Below, one piece after another: positions 25,728 to 33,172 of a stretch of DNA of 41,375 bases (its first letter is position 1; the number at the start of each line of letters is the position of its first letter). Under the pieces are notes generated by a model that had not been told where the DNA came from, ran no database searches, and saw nothing but the letters and a program-made list of their open reading frames with translations. The position numbers and the translations under genes are program-made. Source of the stretch: Oscillospiraceae bacterium (GTDB lineage: Bacteria; Bacillota; Clostridia; Oscillospirales; Ruminococcaceae); the NCBI GenBank assembly GCA_021199855.1, contig JAJQHD010000030.1:13414-54788 (forward strand), in the 5' to 3' direction.

Positions 25728-25964
25728 ATGGAAAGAAATGCAGCCAGGGTGCTGAAGGAATGTGCAAATATTGCGATAGATATTGATTCTAACGAGGAGG
25801 TAATTGATGTGTGCAAGGCGTGGAAAGAATAAGCAATTATAACGACAATCGAAACCTTGAGAGAAGTAAATATTTCAGACACGGTAATAAAAGAAAAAAT
25901 AATGACAAAGTACAACCTCACCGAAAGAGAAGCGAGGAGTTACCTTCTTGAAAAGAGCGCATAG
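25728..25964 (+). pseudogene. degenerate copy of the small gene at 31539-31811
   Basis: A frame starting ATG 25728 reads ECANIAIDIDSNEEVIDVCKAW, clearly homologous to ECANIMIDIDSDEEVVDMCKAW of the gene at 31539. It then hits an in-frame TAA at 25830. After the stop the same frame continues with homology (KYNLTEREARSYLLEKSA against QFDLTEKEAREYLLKESA) to TAG 25962. About a dozen codons are missing in the middle. Read-through is possible in principle, but decay is simpler. It is followed by GGAGG and ATG at 25985, a diverged partial copy of the same motif. Confidence 0.75.
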
Positions 25965-26033
25965 CCTTTTCGGAGGAAACAGATATGCGCCATGCGTACC
26001 CCAAACCCTATCCCGACTTTTTTCGTTATATTG

Positions 26034-26062
26034 TTGACAAAGCCGACAATATTGTGTATAAT
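26034..26062 (+). promoter_or_regulatory. promoter P1 of the Ycf46-like operon
   Basis: TTGACA (26034-26039), 17 bases, TATAAT (26057-26062), both perfect. The -10 is inside a long palindrome. Confidence 0.83.
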
Positions 26063-26081
26063 TATACACAATGTTTGTCGG
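26043..26081. promoter_or_regulatory. long palindromic operator over the P1 -10 box
   Basis: The inner 20 bases (26052-26071) are a perfect palindrome, TTGTGTATAA/TTATACACAA. The outer arms CCGACA (26043-26048) and TGTCGG (26076-26081) extend the symmetry with a few mismatched bases between. A dimeric repressor here would block P1. As RNA it could also fold, but the start point lies inside it, so DNA-level action is more likely. Confidence 0.65.
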
Positions 26082-26111
26082 ATTTGTTTTTGATTGGCTG
26101 GTAAATTTGAT

Positions 26112-26147
26112 TTTACAGTTATCGCGGCGGGCAGGGTATAATTATAC
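26112..26147 (+). promoter_or_regulatory. second promoter-like site P2 with the same palindrome
   Basis: GTATAATTATAC (26136-26147) repeats the 12-base core of the P1 palindrome. It also contains TATAAT (26137-26142), with TTTACA (26112-26117) at 19 bases. Repeating the same core over two -10 boxes 80 bases apart suggests one regulator acts at both. Confidence 0.5.
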
Positions 26148-26175
26148 AAAATAAAAATGATGGAGGGAAAACCAT

Positions 26176-27924
26176 ATGGCAGATTATGCAATCAGTTCAG
26201 CGGACTTGAGTGGCATTGAAAGAAGCTTGCGAAACCTTAATAACAATTTGGGTACGCTGAATGACAATGTCCTGGCGACAGATAACGATGTAAACCGGGT
26301 TAACTCGAATGTACAGCAGGTTTACACGGAGATCAGTGCGTTGGCAAATGAATTCCACGAGTTCGTCCTTGTTGAGAAGAGAGCTCACGAAAAATCTCAT
26401 TCACAGGCGGAGCTCATCCGACTCAATCAGGAGCTGGAAAAGAAGTTCGGGCATCACGACATCGTCAGAAGAACCACAACCGGTATTCTTCAGGCGGACG
26501 ACCTTGGAATCGTCAAGAGAGACACAATCAGCAACGCAACCGAGGAGCTTATGATTTCCACTCCCGGATATTGGCTTGCTCCCTGCCTTGTTGCACTTGC
26601 GGCTTGGATAAATGACCAGCCGGAGCTCGCAGAAAAGGCATTGAGAGAGGCTATAAGAAGAAACGACGAAAAGACATCACTCTTCTGGGCGCTCGTCTGC
26701 CGCCGTGCAGACCGTAAGCCTGCCGCACTCAAGTGGACCCAGCGCTACCTTGCAAACCAGGATGAGGAAAACCTTGACAGAAAGACTGTCATAATCCTTG
26801 ATGCATTCGCAAGCGGACTCTTGGGCTCTGATTCTGAAGGAATCGTTTCCAAGCAGATGGGCGAATGGCTTGAGCACCTCACCGAAAAGCCCGGTTTCAT
26901 CGAACAGCAGAAGCAGCAGTGGTCGGACGCTATCAAATTAAAGAAGGTTCCTCTTCAGGGCAATACATATCCTTATCTTCAGAAATACAGCAAGACCTGG
27001 CCTGTTCTCAAGGAGGTTCTTGAGGGAGCAATGCTCCATGCCCAGATTTTCGACTACTTCTACGCTATTTTCGAGCAGGAGGCGTCAACTGATTCCCTCA
27101 AAGAACAGCTTGACGAGATTCTCACAAGCCTTGTAACCGATTTTGATGAGGAAGAGCTTCCTCTGAGGAAGGAATACAGATATCATGAGCTGGTTGTCCA
27201 GTTTGACGGAGACTCCGACCTTGCCCGTCAGCATATGACAGTCGAGCAGTCGGCATTCGACGAGCACAAGGACTTCACTCAGCTTCTTACCGACGCCGCT
27301 ATGAAGCCGGAAAGCTCACACGCAAGCGTCTCAACCCAGAAGTTCGCAATCGCACTTTCAAAGGACTGGATCTCCGAAGCATATAACGACATCACCGCTC
27401 AGAACAGAGCAATGATTCCGAACAGCATCGATATCACAATCGACAACTTCAACGACAGAACAGCTGACGGTCAGAACGAGCAGGAAATGGTCGCCCGATT
27501 CAACTCCCAGGTGGACAAAGAAGAGGCAAATGCCCTTGCGCAGTGCCATCTCACAGGCTTCGAGCAGTTCTGCCTCGGCGGAGGAATTGCAATTGCTATT
27601 ATCGGCGTTATAATGTTGGCGTTCAGTCATCCATTATTAGGGCTCATCGCGATAATCGCCGGAATCGGTATGATTATCAACTACGTTTCAAAGAAGAACA
27701 CAGTCGAAGCAAACAAGCAGAACATCACCGCTCAGTTTGACAAGAAGCGCAAGAACGGCGCACTCATCATCCGTGCAACTTTGGCAGAGGTTGTCGACTT
27801 CAGAGCTGAATTTGCCCAAAGAGACGCCGAAAGCCAGAAGGTTCTCGACTTCCTTGAGCAGATAACCCCTGAACAGTATGTCAAGAAGCTGGCCGATTCC
27901 AATCGCAGAATCAATGTTCAATAA
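26176..27924 (+). CDS. coiled-coil membrane protein, first gene of Ycf46-like operon
   Basis: A 582-residue protein, family not recognised. Residues ~10-90 are Asn-rich and coiled-coil-like (LRNLNNNLGTLNDNV, VNRVNSNVQQVYTEI). A large helical middle domain follows. Residues ~466-507 form two adjacent membrane segments (GGGIAIAIIGVIMLAF, PLLGLIAIIAGIGMIINYV) with a very short turn, and the C-terminal ~75 residues are helical and charged. It probably sits in the membrane with both large parts in the cytoplasm. ATG at 26176 has GGAGGG. Two Cys lie just before the hairpin. It may be the membrane anchor for the AAA protein encoded downstream. Confidence 0.72.
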   Translation: MADYAISSADLSGIERSLRNLNNNLGTLNDNVLATDNDVNRVNSNVQQVYTEISALANEFHEFVLVEKRAHEKSHSQAELIRLNQELEKKFGHHDIVRRTTTGILQADDLGIVKRDTISNATEELMISTPGYWLAPCLVALAAWINDQPELAEKALREAIRRNDEKTSLFWALVCRRADRKPAALKWTQRYLANQDEENLDRKTVIILDAFASGLLGSDSEGIVSKQMGEWLEHLTEKPGFIEQQKQQWSDAIKLKKVPLQGNTYPYLQKYSKTWPVLKEVLEGAMLHAQIFDYFYAIFEQEASTDSLKEQLDEILTSLVTDFDEEELPLRKEYRYHELVVQFDGDSDLARQHMTVEQSAFDEHKDFTQLLTDAAMKPESSHASVSTQKFAIALSKDWISEAYNDITAQNRAMIPNSIDITIDNFNDRTADGQNEQEMVARFNSQVDKEEANALAQCHLTGFEQFCLGGGIAIAIIGVIMLAFSHPLLGLIAIIAGIGMIINYVSKKNTVEANKQNITAQFDKKRKNGALIIRATLAEVVDFRAEFAQRDAESQKVLDFLEQITPEQYVKKLADSNRRINVQ

Positions 27925-27938
27925 GGGAGGAAAAGATT

Positions 27939-28292
27939 ATGGATGCTAAAACCAGAGCTAATTTCATAAATTCAGTCGCCAGCGGAAACGTGATTCCCTG
28001 CCCGAACTGCGGTGCGGCAAATAAGTCGGACAGCAAGTTCTGCATTCAGTGCGGTACAAAGCTAGGAGCACCTGCTCCGGCTCAGACCGATTCCCCGAAG
28101 CCAGCTGCCGCTCCGGCATTTGCTCCAGTGGCGGAAGCGAGTGTTCCCCAGAATGTAGCTCCTGCTGCAAGTGTTGACATTCCTGCCCAGAATGCGCAGG
28201 TAAGATATGTTGAGGAGAAGTCGGTGTTCGCTGAAGGTCTTCCCGAGTGGGACATCGTTCCTCCACAGGTTGTTGTAAGGAGACATGCATAA
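27939..28292 (+). CDS. N-terminal zinc-ribbon protein
   Basis: A 117-residue protein. C21, C24, C35 and C38 (CPNCG...CIQCG) form a zinc ribbon. An Ala/Pro-rich linker (residues ~43-85) leads to a conserved-looking tail, FAEGLPEWDIVPPQVVVRR, which looks like a short docking motif. No membrane segment. ATG at 27939 follows GGGAGG, 14 bases after the previous gene. Probably an adaptor in the complex formed by this operon; that role is inferred. Confidence 0.75.
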   Translation: MDAKTRANFINSVASGNVIPCPNCGAANKSDSKFCIQCGTKLGAPAPAQTDSPKPAAAPAFAPVAEASVPQNVAPAASVDIPAQNAQVRYVEEKSVFAEGLPEWDIVPPQVVVRRHA

Positions 28293-28294
28293 TC

Positions 28295-28741
28295 ATGACA
28301 GCTCCTCACACGTATGCCGAATGGTCGGCGATTCTCGACAAGTTCAAGGACAGGATTGACGACGATGAGACGGTTGAAGCAATGCAGAAAGGGACCATCG
28401 AATGGCAGACAGGAGTTGCCGAGAGATTCACAAAAAAGCTCGCCGACACTGTCAACTACCGCATGAACAGCGCAACCGACAGGTTCCAGAGAGATATTTC
28501 CCGTTCGCACGGTCAGGAGGGCGCAATTGTTCAGGCTCTTCTTTCGATAAGAAAGGAGCTGAGGCTTCTTCTGAATGCTGTCAGTCTGCCAGCCATTCCG
28601 GAAGATTACCGCAAAAGATATCGTCAGCTGATAATAGATCACGCCAACGAAATCCAGAGCAATCTTGAGAATTCCGCGAGAAGCGATCGCACAGGCAAGC
28701 TCTCAAGCGTAATCCGCAACAACAGGGTAAACGCATTGTAA
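28295..28741 (+). CDS. small helical protein of Ycf46-like operon
   Basis: A 148-residue, nearly all-helical, charged protein with no recognised family. Start chosen at ATG 28295, two bases after the previous stop; AAGGAG lies ~12 bases upstream. The open frame extends to 28247, but that start would overlap the zinc-ribbon gene. Segments such as YAEWSAILDKFKDRIDDDETVEAMQKG suggest a helical bundle. It is very likely part of the same complex, since it is in the middle of a tightly packed operon. Confidence 0.7.
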   Translation: MTAPHTYAEWSAILDKFKDRIDDDETVEAMQKGTIEWQTGVAERFTKKLADTVNYRMNSATDRFQRDISRSHGQEGAIVQALLSIRKELRLLLNAVSLPAIPEDYRKRYRQLIIDHANEIQSNLENSARSDRTGKLSSVIRNNRVNAL

Positions 28742-28802
28742 AGCACTCTCTGAGTCGCCTTAAGCCGCTCATTGAGATAAAGAAACAGGAGCATAAAGCA
28801 TT

Positions 28803-30377
28803 ATGAGTGATATAGCAAAAACAAAAGAGCTCTTGAAGAGATACTCGATTGCACGTATACCTTTTATCGCGATAAACACTATAGAACGTCCCAGAACTCT
28901 CGAAGTCTTAAAGGAGATTTCAGCCGAGCTGAGTCTGCCGTTCTATGTCCACACGCTTTCCAAGGGCACATACGACATCACAACCGAAAAGGTCATCAAC
29001 GATGACAAATCGGTCTATAGCGCAATCGACTATATGAGCGAGCAGATGAAGCGCAGGCAGTGCCTGACAATAATTCTCACCGACGTTCCCGATCTCAGCA
29101 GTGACAACAGCGATTGCAGGATGATTTTGGACCTTGTAACGCTTGCGAACGAAATGGGCGGAGTCGTCATGGTTCTCACGAACAATTCCATCTGGAATCA
29201 GCTCCAGCGCCAGGGAATGGTCATAAAGGTCGATCTCCCGAGCGAGGACGAGATGTATTCCATAATCAAGAACTACATCGATGACTACCGTATGGAGATT
29301 CCAATTGAGTGGGACAACAACGACATCCGCGAAGCCGCCGCAATGCTTACGGGAGTAACCCGGATTGAAGCGGAAAACGTGATGGCGGCGCTTATTGCCA
29401 ACAAGTGTATAAGAAAATCAGATATGGACGAAGTCAGGCACGCAAAGGATCGCCTTTTCTCGGATATTTCCGGCCTTGAAAAGATAGAAGTCGACGACAG
29501 CGTCAAGGACGTGGGAGGACTTTCCGGACTCAGGCAGTGGCTTGACGAAAAGAAGGAGCTTCTGACTCCTGAAAAGCGAGATGAGCTCAAAGCGAAGGGT
29601 CTTCAGCCTCCGAGAGGAATTCTTCTTGTCGGAGTTCCCGGATGCGGAAAGTCACTTTCGGCAAAGTCGATATCAGCAAGCTGGAAGCTTCCTCTTTACA
29701 GACTCGACTTCGCAACAGTTCAGGGAAGTTTTGTCGGACAGTCGGAGCAACAGCTCAGAGACGCTCTCGCCACTGCTGAGAATGTCGCACCATGCATACT
29801 CTGGATCGACGAGATTGAAAAGGGGCTTTCGGGAGCAGGCTCTTCAAATGATGGAGGAGTTTCGACAAGAATGGTCGGACAGTTCCTCTTCTGGCTTCAG
29901 GAGTGCAAGAAGCAGGTATTTGTCGTTGCAACCGCCAACGATGTCTCGATGCTTCCGTTGGAGCTTTTAAGACGCGGAAGATTTGACGAGCTCTTCTTTG
30001 TAGACCTTCCCACACCGGATGAGAGAAGAGAAATTCTCGCCCTCTACATGAGAAAGTACCTCAAGCTCGATTTTTCGGGACCTTTTGCCGACACCATCGT
30101 CGAGATTACCGACGGCTTCACCGGTGCAGACCTTGAGTCAACTGTAAGAGACCTGGCATACAGAACGATAGCAAACCCGAACTTTGTCATGAGCGAGGAG
30201 AACATCGTAACGGCATTCAACAATGTCGTTCCGCTTTCTCAGACAAGCCCCGAGAAGATTGAAGCTATCCGCGACTGGGGCAGGGAAAGAGCCGTTCCCG
30301 CCTCCGGCAAGCCAATCGGCGCTCAGGAGCTTTCGCAGAAGAAGCAGGGACCAAAGACGAGAAAGGTTCTCGTATAA
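28803..30377 (+). CDS. Ycf46-like AAA+ ATPase
   Basis: A 524-residue protein with the architecture of Ycf46: residues 1-~235 form a P-loop-like domain without a Walker A (ARIPFIAINTIERPRTLEVL, CLTIILTDVPDLS), and residues ~245-480 a classical AAA+ module. Walker A is GVPGCGKS (~277-284), Walker B CILWIDEIEK (~330-340), and the second region of homology ends LRRGRFDELFF with the arginine finger (~385-400). The lid includes TDGFTGADLESTVRDLAYR. It resembles Cdc48/FtsH-type AAA proteins but has no protease domain or membrane segment. Ycf46 is conserved in cyanobacteria and plastids; its role is unclear. Here it is the likely motor of the operon. ATG at 28803 follows AGGAG. Confidence 0.85.
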   Translation: MSDIAKTKELLKRYSIARIPFIAINTIERPRTLEVLKEISAELSLPFYVHTLSKGTYDITTEKVINDDKSVYSAIDYMSEQMKRRQCLTIILTDVPDLSSDNSDCRMILDLVTLANEMGGVVMVLTNNSIWNQLQRQGMVIKVDLPSEDEMYSIIKNYIDDYRMEIPIEWDNNDIREAAAMLTGVTRIEAENVMAALIANKCIRKSDMDEVRHAKDRLFSDISGLEKIEVDDSVKDVGGLSGLRQWLDEKKELLTPEKRDELKAKGLQPPRGILLVGVPGCGKSLSAKSISASWKLPLYRLDFATVQGSFVGQSEQQLRDALATAENVAPCILWIDEIEKGLSGAGSSNDGGVSTRMVGQFLFWLQECKKQVFVVATANDVSMLPLELLRRGRFDELFFVDLPTPDERREILALYMRKYLKLDFSGPFADTIVEITDGFTGADLESTVRDLAYRTIANPNFVMSEENIVTAFNNVVPLSQTSPEKIEAIRDWGRERAVPASGKPIGAQELSQKKQGPKTRKVLV

Positions 30378-30387
30378 TCAAAAAAGA

Positions 30388-30424
30388 ACGGAAGCGGCTT
30401 CAGAACTGTCGCTTCCGTGTTTTC
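30388..30424 (+). terminator. internal terminator or attenuator inside the operon
   Basis: ACGGAAGCG (30388-30396) pairs with CGCTTCCGT (30410-30418), followed by GTTTTC. It lies 10 bases after the AAA gene and 20 bases before the next start. It would reduce expression of the last genes, setting stoichiometry, unless an antiterminator acts. Confidence 0.72.
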
Positions 30425-30443
30425 ATATGGGAGTGTGAATCAG

Positions 30444-30995
30444 GTGGCAAGTAGCAACAAGACCAGAAAATATATAGAGTCGCTCACCGACGAGGAGATA
30501 ATGGATCAGCTCGCCGACATGTTTGAATGGATGAACACCTACAAAGGACTTCTGATAGAAGAAATGCGGAAGAGACGTGGCGTCACACCGCAGAGTCAGT
30601 GGAGCTATCAGCCGAGCCCGGTTCAGAGCTACTATTCATCCGATGACGAGGACGACGAGGATGACAGCTATGAAGAGGATGACGGCGTTCTCGAAATAGA
30701 TTCGGACGATGAAGACGGCATTGAAATCGACTTCCAGGTTGCGCAGTCGGTTCACCAGAAGGTTGCCGGGATGTCCGAATATGAGACCAAAGAGAATCTT
30801 GAGAAGCTCCGCCACATTTCAAAATCAGGGCTTACGCCGGAGGAAATCGCCCTTCTCCACTATGAAATCGAGCAGTGCGAGCTCCATCTTTATGAGCTGG
30901 AAGGCAGGTTTGACGAAAAGGAATTGTGCCCGAATTGCGGGAACGAGGTTGAGCCAGGTGCGAAATTCTGCCGCGAATGCGGATATCATCTTTAA
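30444..30995 (+). CDS. acidic protein with C-terminal zinc ribbon
   Basis: A 183-residue protein. A helical N-terminus (YIESLTDEEIMDQLADMFEWM) is followed by a Pro/Ser/Gln linker and a very acidic stretch (about residues 63-93). Another helical part leads to a C-terminal zinc ribbon, LCPNCGNEVEPGAKFCRECG. Start chosen at GTG 30444 with GGGAG 10 bases upstream. GTG 30434 is a possible alternative, while GTG 30417 lies inside the terminator stem and is unlikely. It is the mirror image of the earlier zinc-ribbon protein, with the ribbon at the other end. Confidence 0.7.
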   Translation: MASSNKTRKYIESLTDEEIMDQLADMFEWMNTYKGLLIEEMRKRRGVTPQSQWSYQPSPVQSYYSSDDEDDEDDSYEEDDGVLEIDSDDEDGIEIDFQVAQSVHQKVAGMSEYETKENLEKLRHISKSGLTPEEIALLHYEIEQCELHLYELEGRFDEKELCPNCGNEVEPGAKFCRECGYHL

Positions 30996-31012
30996 ATCAG
31001 GAGGAATTATAA

Positions 31013-31522
31013 ATGCCAAGACCGTTATTGAAGCCGTTGCAGAACCAGTCACAGCCGGAGACAAAGTCGGGTGGAATACTGAGTGCTAAAGAGTGGCAGG
31101 AGCAGAAGAAGCAGTCGAACACGAAGATGGACAAGATGGTTCTCGACCGGTTGCTCAGGAAAAAGCGTTCGCAGAAGTATATGGACGCAATCCACAAGCT
31201 TGACGCCGGCGGACATGTCCACAATCAGAACATTGTGGATGGAATCATCGATGACATCCGCGAGGAATTCCCTGAGGTTTCGATAGAGGGAATCATGCTT
31301 GGAATCGTCTCAAAGTGCTATATAGGACCGGAGTATGAGGTTCATGCTTTAGGAATAACCGGAGAGATTCTCGAGCACTATAAGATAGGGCAGAAGATGC
31401 CCGGCGGTCTCGAAAGAGCCCGCAGTCTCGCCATGCGCGGTGGCTACGACTTCATCGAAGTCTATGTTGATTGCTTAAGATGCGTCAGCTCAAACGGGAC
31501 GGTTTCGGTGGTGAATATGTGA
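31013..31522 (+). CDS. hypothetical protein, last gene of Ycf46-like operon
   Basis: A 169-residue soluble, basic protein. The first ~40 residues are Gln/Lys-rich and probably disordered (LKPLQNQSQPETKSGG). The rest is compact with conserved-looking turns (HVHNQNIVDGIIDDIREEFP, ALGITGEILEHYKIGQKMPGGLERARSLA). No known family, no membrane segment. ATG at 31013 has AGGAGG 8 bases upstream, 17 bases after the previous gene. Confidence 0.72.
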   Translation: MPRPLLKPLQNQSQPETKSGGILSAKEWQEQKKQSNTKMDKMVLDRLLRKKRSQKYMDAIHKLDAGGHVHNQNIVDGIIDDIREEFPEVSIEGIMLGIVSKCYIGPEYEVHALGITGEILEHYKIGQKMPGGLERARSLAMRGGYDFIEVYVDCLRCVSSNGTVSVVNM

Positions 31523-31538
31523 GGATTCCTATAAGAGC

Positions 31539-31811
31539 ATGGACAGAAAAGCAGTCAGAGCGATCAAAGAATGTGCAAATATAATGATAGACATTGATTC
31601 TGATGAGGAGGTAGTAGATATGTGCAAGGCATGGAGTGATGCGCAAGAGGACGCAGCGAGGAGAGCTGCGAGAACTGCGTCAATTTTGGCTACGGTTAAA
31701 ACTGCCAGAAAGTATGGAGCTACGGACGAAGCAATTTTTTCGGACATCATTGCACAGTTTGACCTTACCGAAAAAGAGGCAAGGGAATATTTGCTTAAAG
31801 AAAGTGCCTAA
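31539..31811 (+). CDS. 90-residue small helical protein (paralogue of 25728-25964)
   Basis: A 90-residue charged protein with no metal site or membrane segment. It starts at ATG 31539 with a weak GAGG upstream. The N-terminal half reads ECANIMIDIDSDEEVVDMCKAW and the C-terminal half DLTEKEAREYLLKESA; the latter pattern resembles the C-terminal tails of Rpn/PD-(D/E)XK transposase-like proteins in Clostridia, so it may be a relic of one. A damaged copy lies on the other side of the Ycf46-like operon and a third partial copy directly downstream. Function unknown. Confidence 0.65.
   Translation: MDRKAVRAIKECANIMIDIDSDEEVVDMCKAWSDAQEDAARRAARTASILATVKTARKYGATDEAIFSDIIAQFDLTEKEAREYLLKESA
31607..31633 (+). 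repeat. 27-bp direct repeat, copy 1
   Basis: The 27 bases from GGAGGTAGTAGATATG through TGCAAGGCATG are identical to 31819-31845. This copy is inside the small gene and encodes VVDMCKA. Confidence 0.88.
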
Positions 31812-31818
31812 CGTCTTC

Positions 31819-31864
31819 GGAGGTAGTAGATATGTGCAAGGCATGTGCGGCAGTTACATCATAA
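31819..31864 (+). repeat. 27-bp direct repeat, copy 2, in a truncated gene copy
   Basis: Bases 31819-31845 repeat 31607-31633 exactly. In the equivalent frame it reads VVDMCKAC and stops at TAA 31862. It is best explained as the stump of another tandem copy of the small gene, and the equivalent stump after the left copy lies at about 25973-25998 (more diverged). Confidence 0.75.
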
Positions 31865-31873
31865 TCACGAACA

Positions 31874-31902
31874 AAAACTGCGGCAAGCCGCAATTTTAGT
31901 TT
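31874..31902 (+). terminator. terminator of the small gene / Ycf46-like operon
   Basis: TGCGG-CAAG-CCGCA (31879-31892) is flanked by AAAAAC and ATTTTAGTTT, a short but typical intrinsic terminator. Confidence 0.65.
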
Positions 31903-31940
31903 GACTGAGCCGCAGTGAAATCGAATATCTCTGATTAAAT

Positions 31941-31972
31941 CCCCAGCACCAGTTCAAACCCTGATGCCGGGG
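31941..31972 (-). terminator. terminator of the nag/ssu-like operon
   Basis: CCCCAGCACCAG (31941-31952) and CTGATGCCGGGG (31961-31972) pair along 12 positions with two wobbles and an 8-base loop. On the minus strand ATTTAAT follows. It lies 22 bases after the DUF362 gene and may also act on the plus strand (ATTCTTGCTTTT). Confidence 0.6.
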
Positions 31973-31994
31973 ATTCTTGCTTTTATGTATGCCT

Positions 31995-33146
31995 TTACCG
32001 GCGCCCGACCTCAATCGCTTTTTGCGGGCAGAGTTCCTGGCAGCAGAAGCAACCGATGCACTTTGAGTAATCGTACACTGGCGGCTTGTTTCTGCCGTCT
32101 GCGAAGGTTACCGCTTTTCCGGGGACGGGGCAGTGGTCGACGCAGACGCCGCAGAGGACGCACTTCTTCTTGTTTATGACAGGGCGGGAGGATAGCTTAT
32201 CCAAAATCTTGAGACCCTTGAACTCCGGATGCACTTTTGTGCAGAGTGTGTTGAAGTCGGGGACGGAGAATTTTCGACAGAATTCGACAAAATCTTCGTC
32301 GTGGGTCCCCGATTCGTCTGTTAAGATGATGTCAATCTTATCCTTGTCCATAGTCCCGATTCCCATGGCATCGCCCTGGAAATTGGTCGGAACGTCGGCG
32401 GGGTCAACTCCGATAAGATGGCAGAATATCGTATCAATGGCGACCGGATCAGCAGAGAAGAGAAGTAGATTCATCGGTCTTGGGCTTCCTGCTCCGGGAC
32501 CGTTGCCCTCCATCGCGACGATTCCGTCCATTATATGTAATCTCAGCGGAACACACCGGTGAATGTCGACGAGCATCCGGGCAAAGAGAGAAGCGTTCGG
32601 ATACTTCACATGCTGCAATGCTTTACGATGCCCGCAGATGAGACCGAACGGGTTCTTGACAGCTCCCGTGATGAGCATAAGTGCATGAGTCTTCATCTTG
32701 CAGACGTTGATGATTGCGTCCGCCTTCGTTACTTCCTCCGCAAAATAGAACTCTTTTTCTGTAATTCCGTCCGGGAAGTCGGTTCTGACTTCTTTTGTCA
32801 TCGGGACGAACTCCGCCCCGTATATCGGCTCGCTTCTGTCTATTTCCAGCTTGTCGGCGACCTTCGCGCCGGTTCCGTTTCCGGGACTGTCCCCATAGAC
32901 CGTATTTCTGCAACCGTATTCCCAGAGAAGCCTGAGAACTGCTTTCAAAACCGCCGGATGGGTGGCAACTGCGCTGTCGACATCGGCTGTCTTAAGAAAG
33001 TTCGGATTTACAAGTATACTTTCGTCCTTATCTATGAATTTTCCGATGCCGCCTAATGCGTTCACTCCCTTGCAAATGGCATCGTAAACCGCCTCCTCGT
33101 CGTATGTGTCACACACGACAACGGAGACCTTTGAATGCTCTTCCAT
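31995..33146 (-). CDS. DUF362 protein with two 4Fe-4S ferredoxin motifs
   Basis: A 383-residue protein. The first ~310 residues are a DUF362 domain (VNPNFLKTADVDSAVATHPAVLKAV, NVCKMKTHALMLITGAVKN, FSADPVAIDTIF). The C-terminus holds two 4Fe-4S cluster motifs: CVLCGVCVDHCP and CIGCFCCQELCP. It is probably a cytoplasmic electron-transfer protein. The reaction of the family is unknown. ATG at 33146 has only a distant GAGG. It is the last gene of the long minus-strand operon, 26 bases after nagA; how a redox protein serves that operon is not clear. Confidence 0.83.
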   Translation of the reverse strand: MEEHSKVSVVVCDTYDEEAVYDAICKGVNALGGIGKFIDKDESILVNPNFLKTADVDSAVATHPAVLKAVLRLLWEYGCRNTVYGDSPGNGTGAKVADKLEIDRSEPIYGAEFVPMTKEVRTDFPDGITEKEFYFAEEVTKADAIINVCKMKTHALMLITGAVKNPFGLICGHRKALQHVKYPNASLFARMLVDIHRCVPLRLHIMDGIVAMEGNGPGAGSPRPMNLLLFSADPVAIDTIFCHLIGVDPADVPTNFQGDAMGIGTMDKDKIDIILTDESGTHDEDFVEFCRKFSVPDFNTLCTKVHPEFKGLKILDKLSSRPVINKKKCVLCGVCVDHCPVPGKAVTFADGRNKPPVYDYSKCIGCFCCQELCPQKAIEVGRR

Positions 33147-33172
33147 ATTCTTTCACTGCCTCATAATGAATT

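Noticed and set aside
25985-26104. 39-codon frame with GGAGG upstream (begins MRHAYPKPYPDFF)
   Set aside because: It runs through the perfect P1 promoter and palindrome, so it could only be translated from another transcript; the GGAGG-ATG is better explained as the stump of a small-gene copy.
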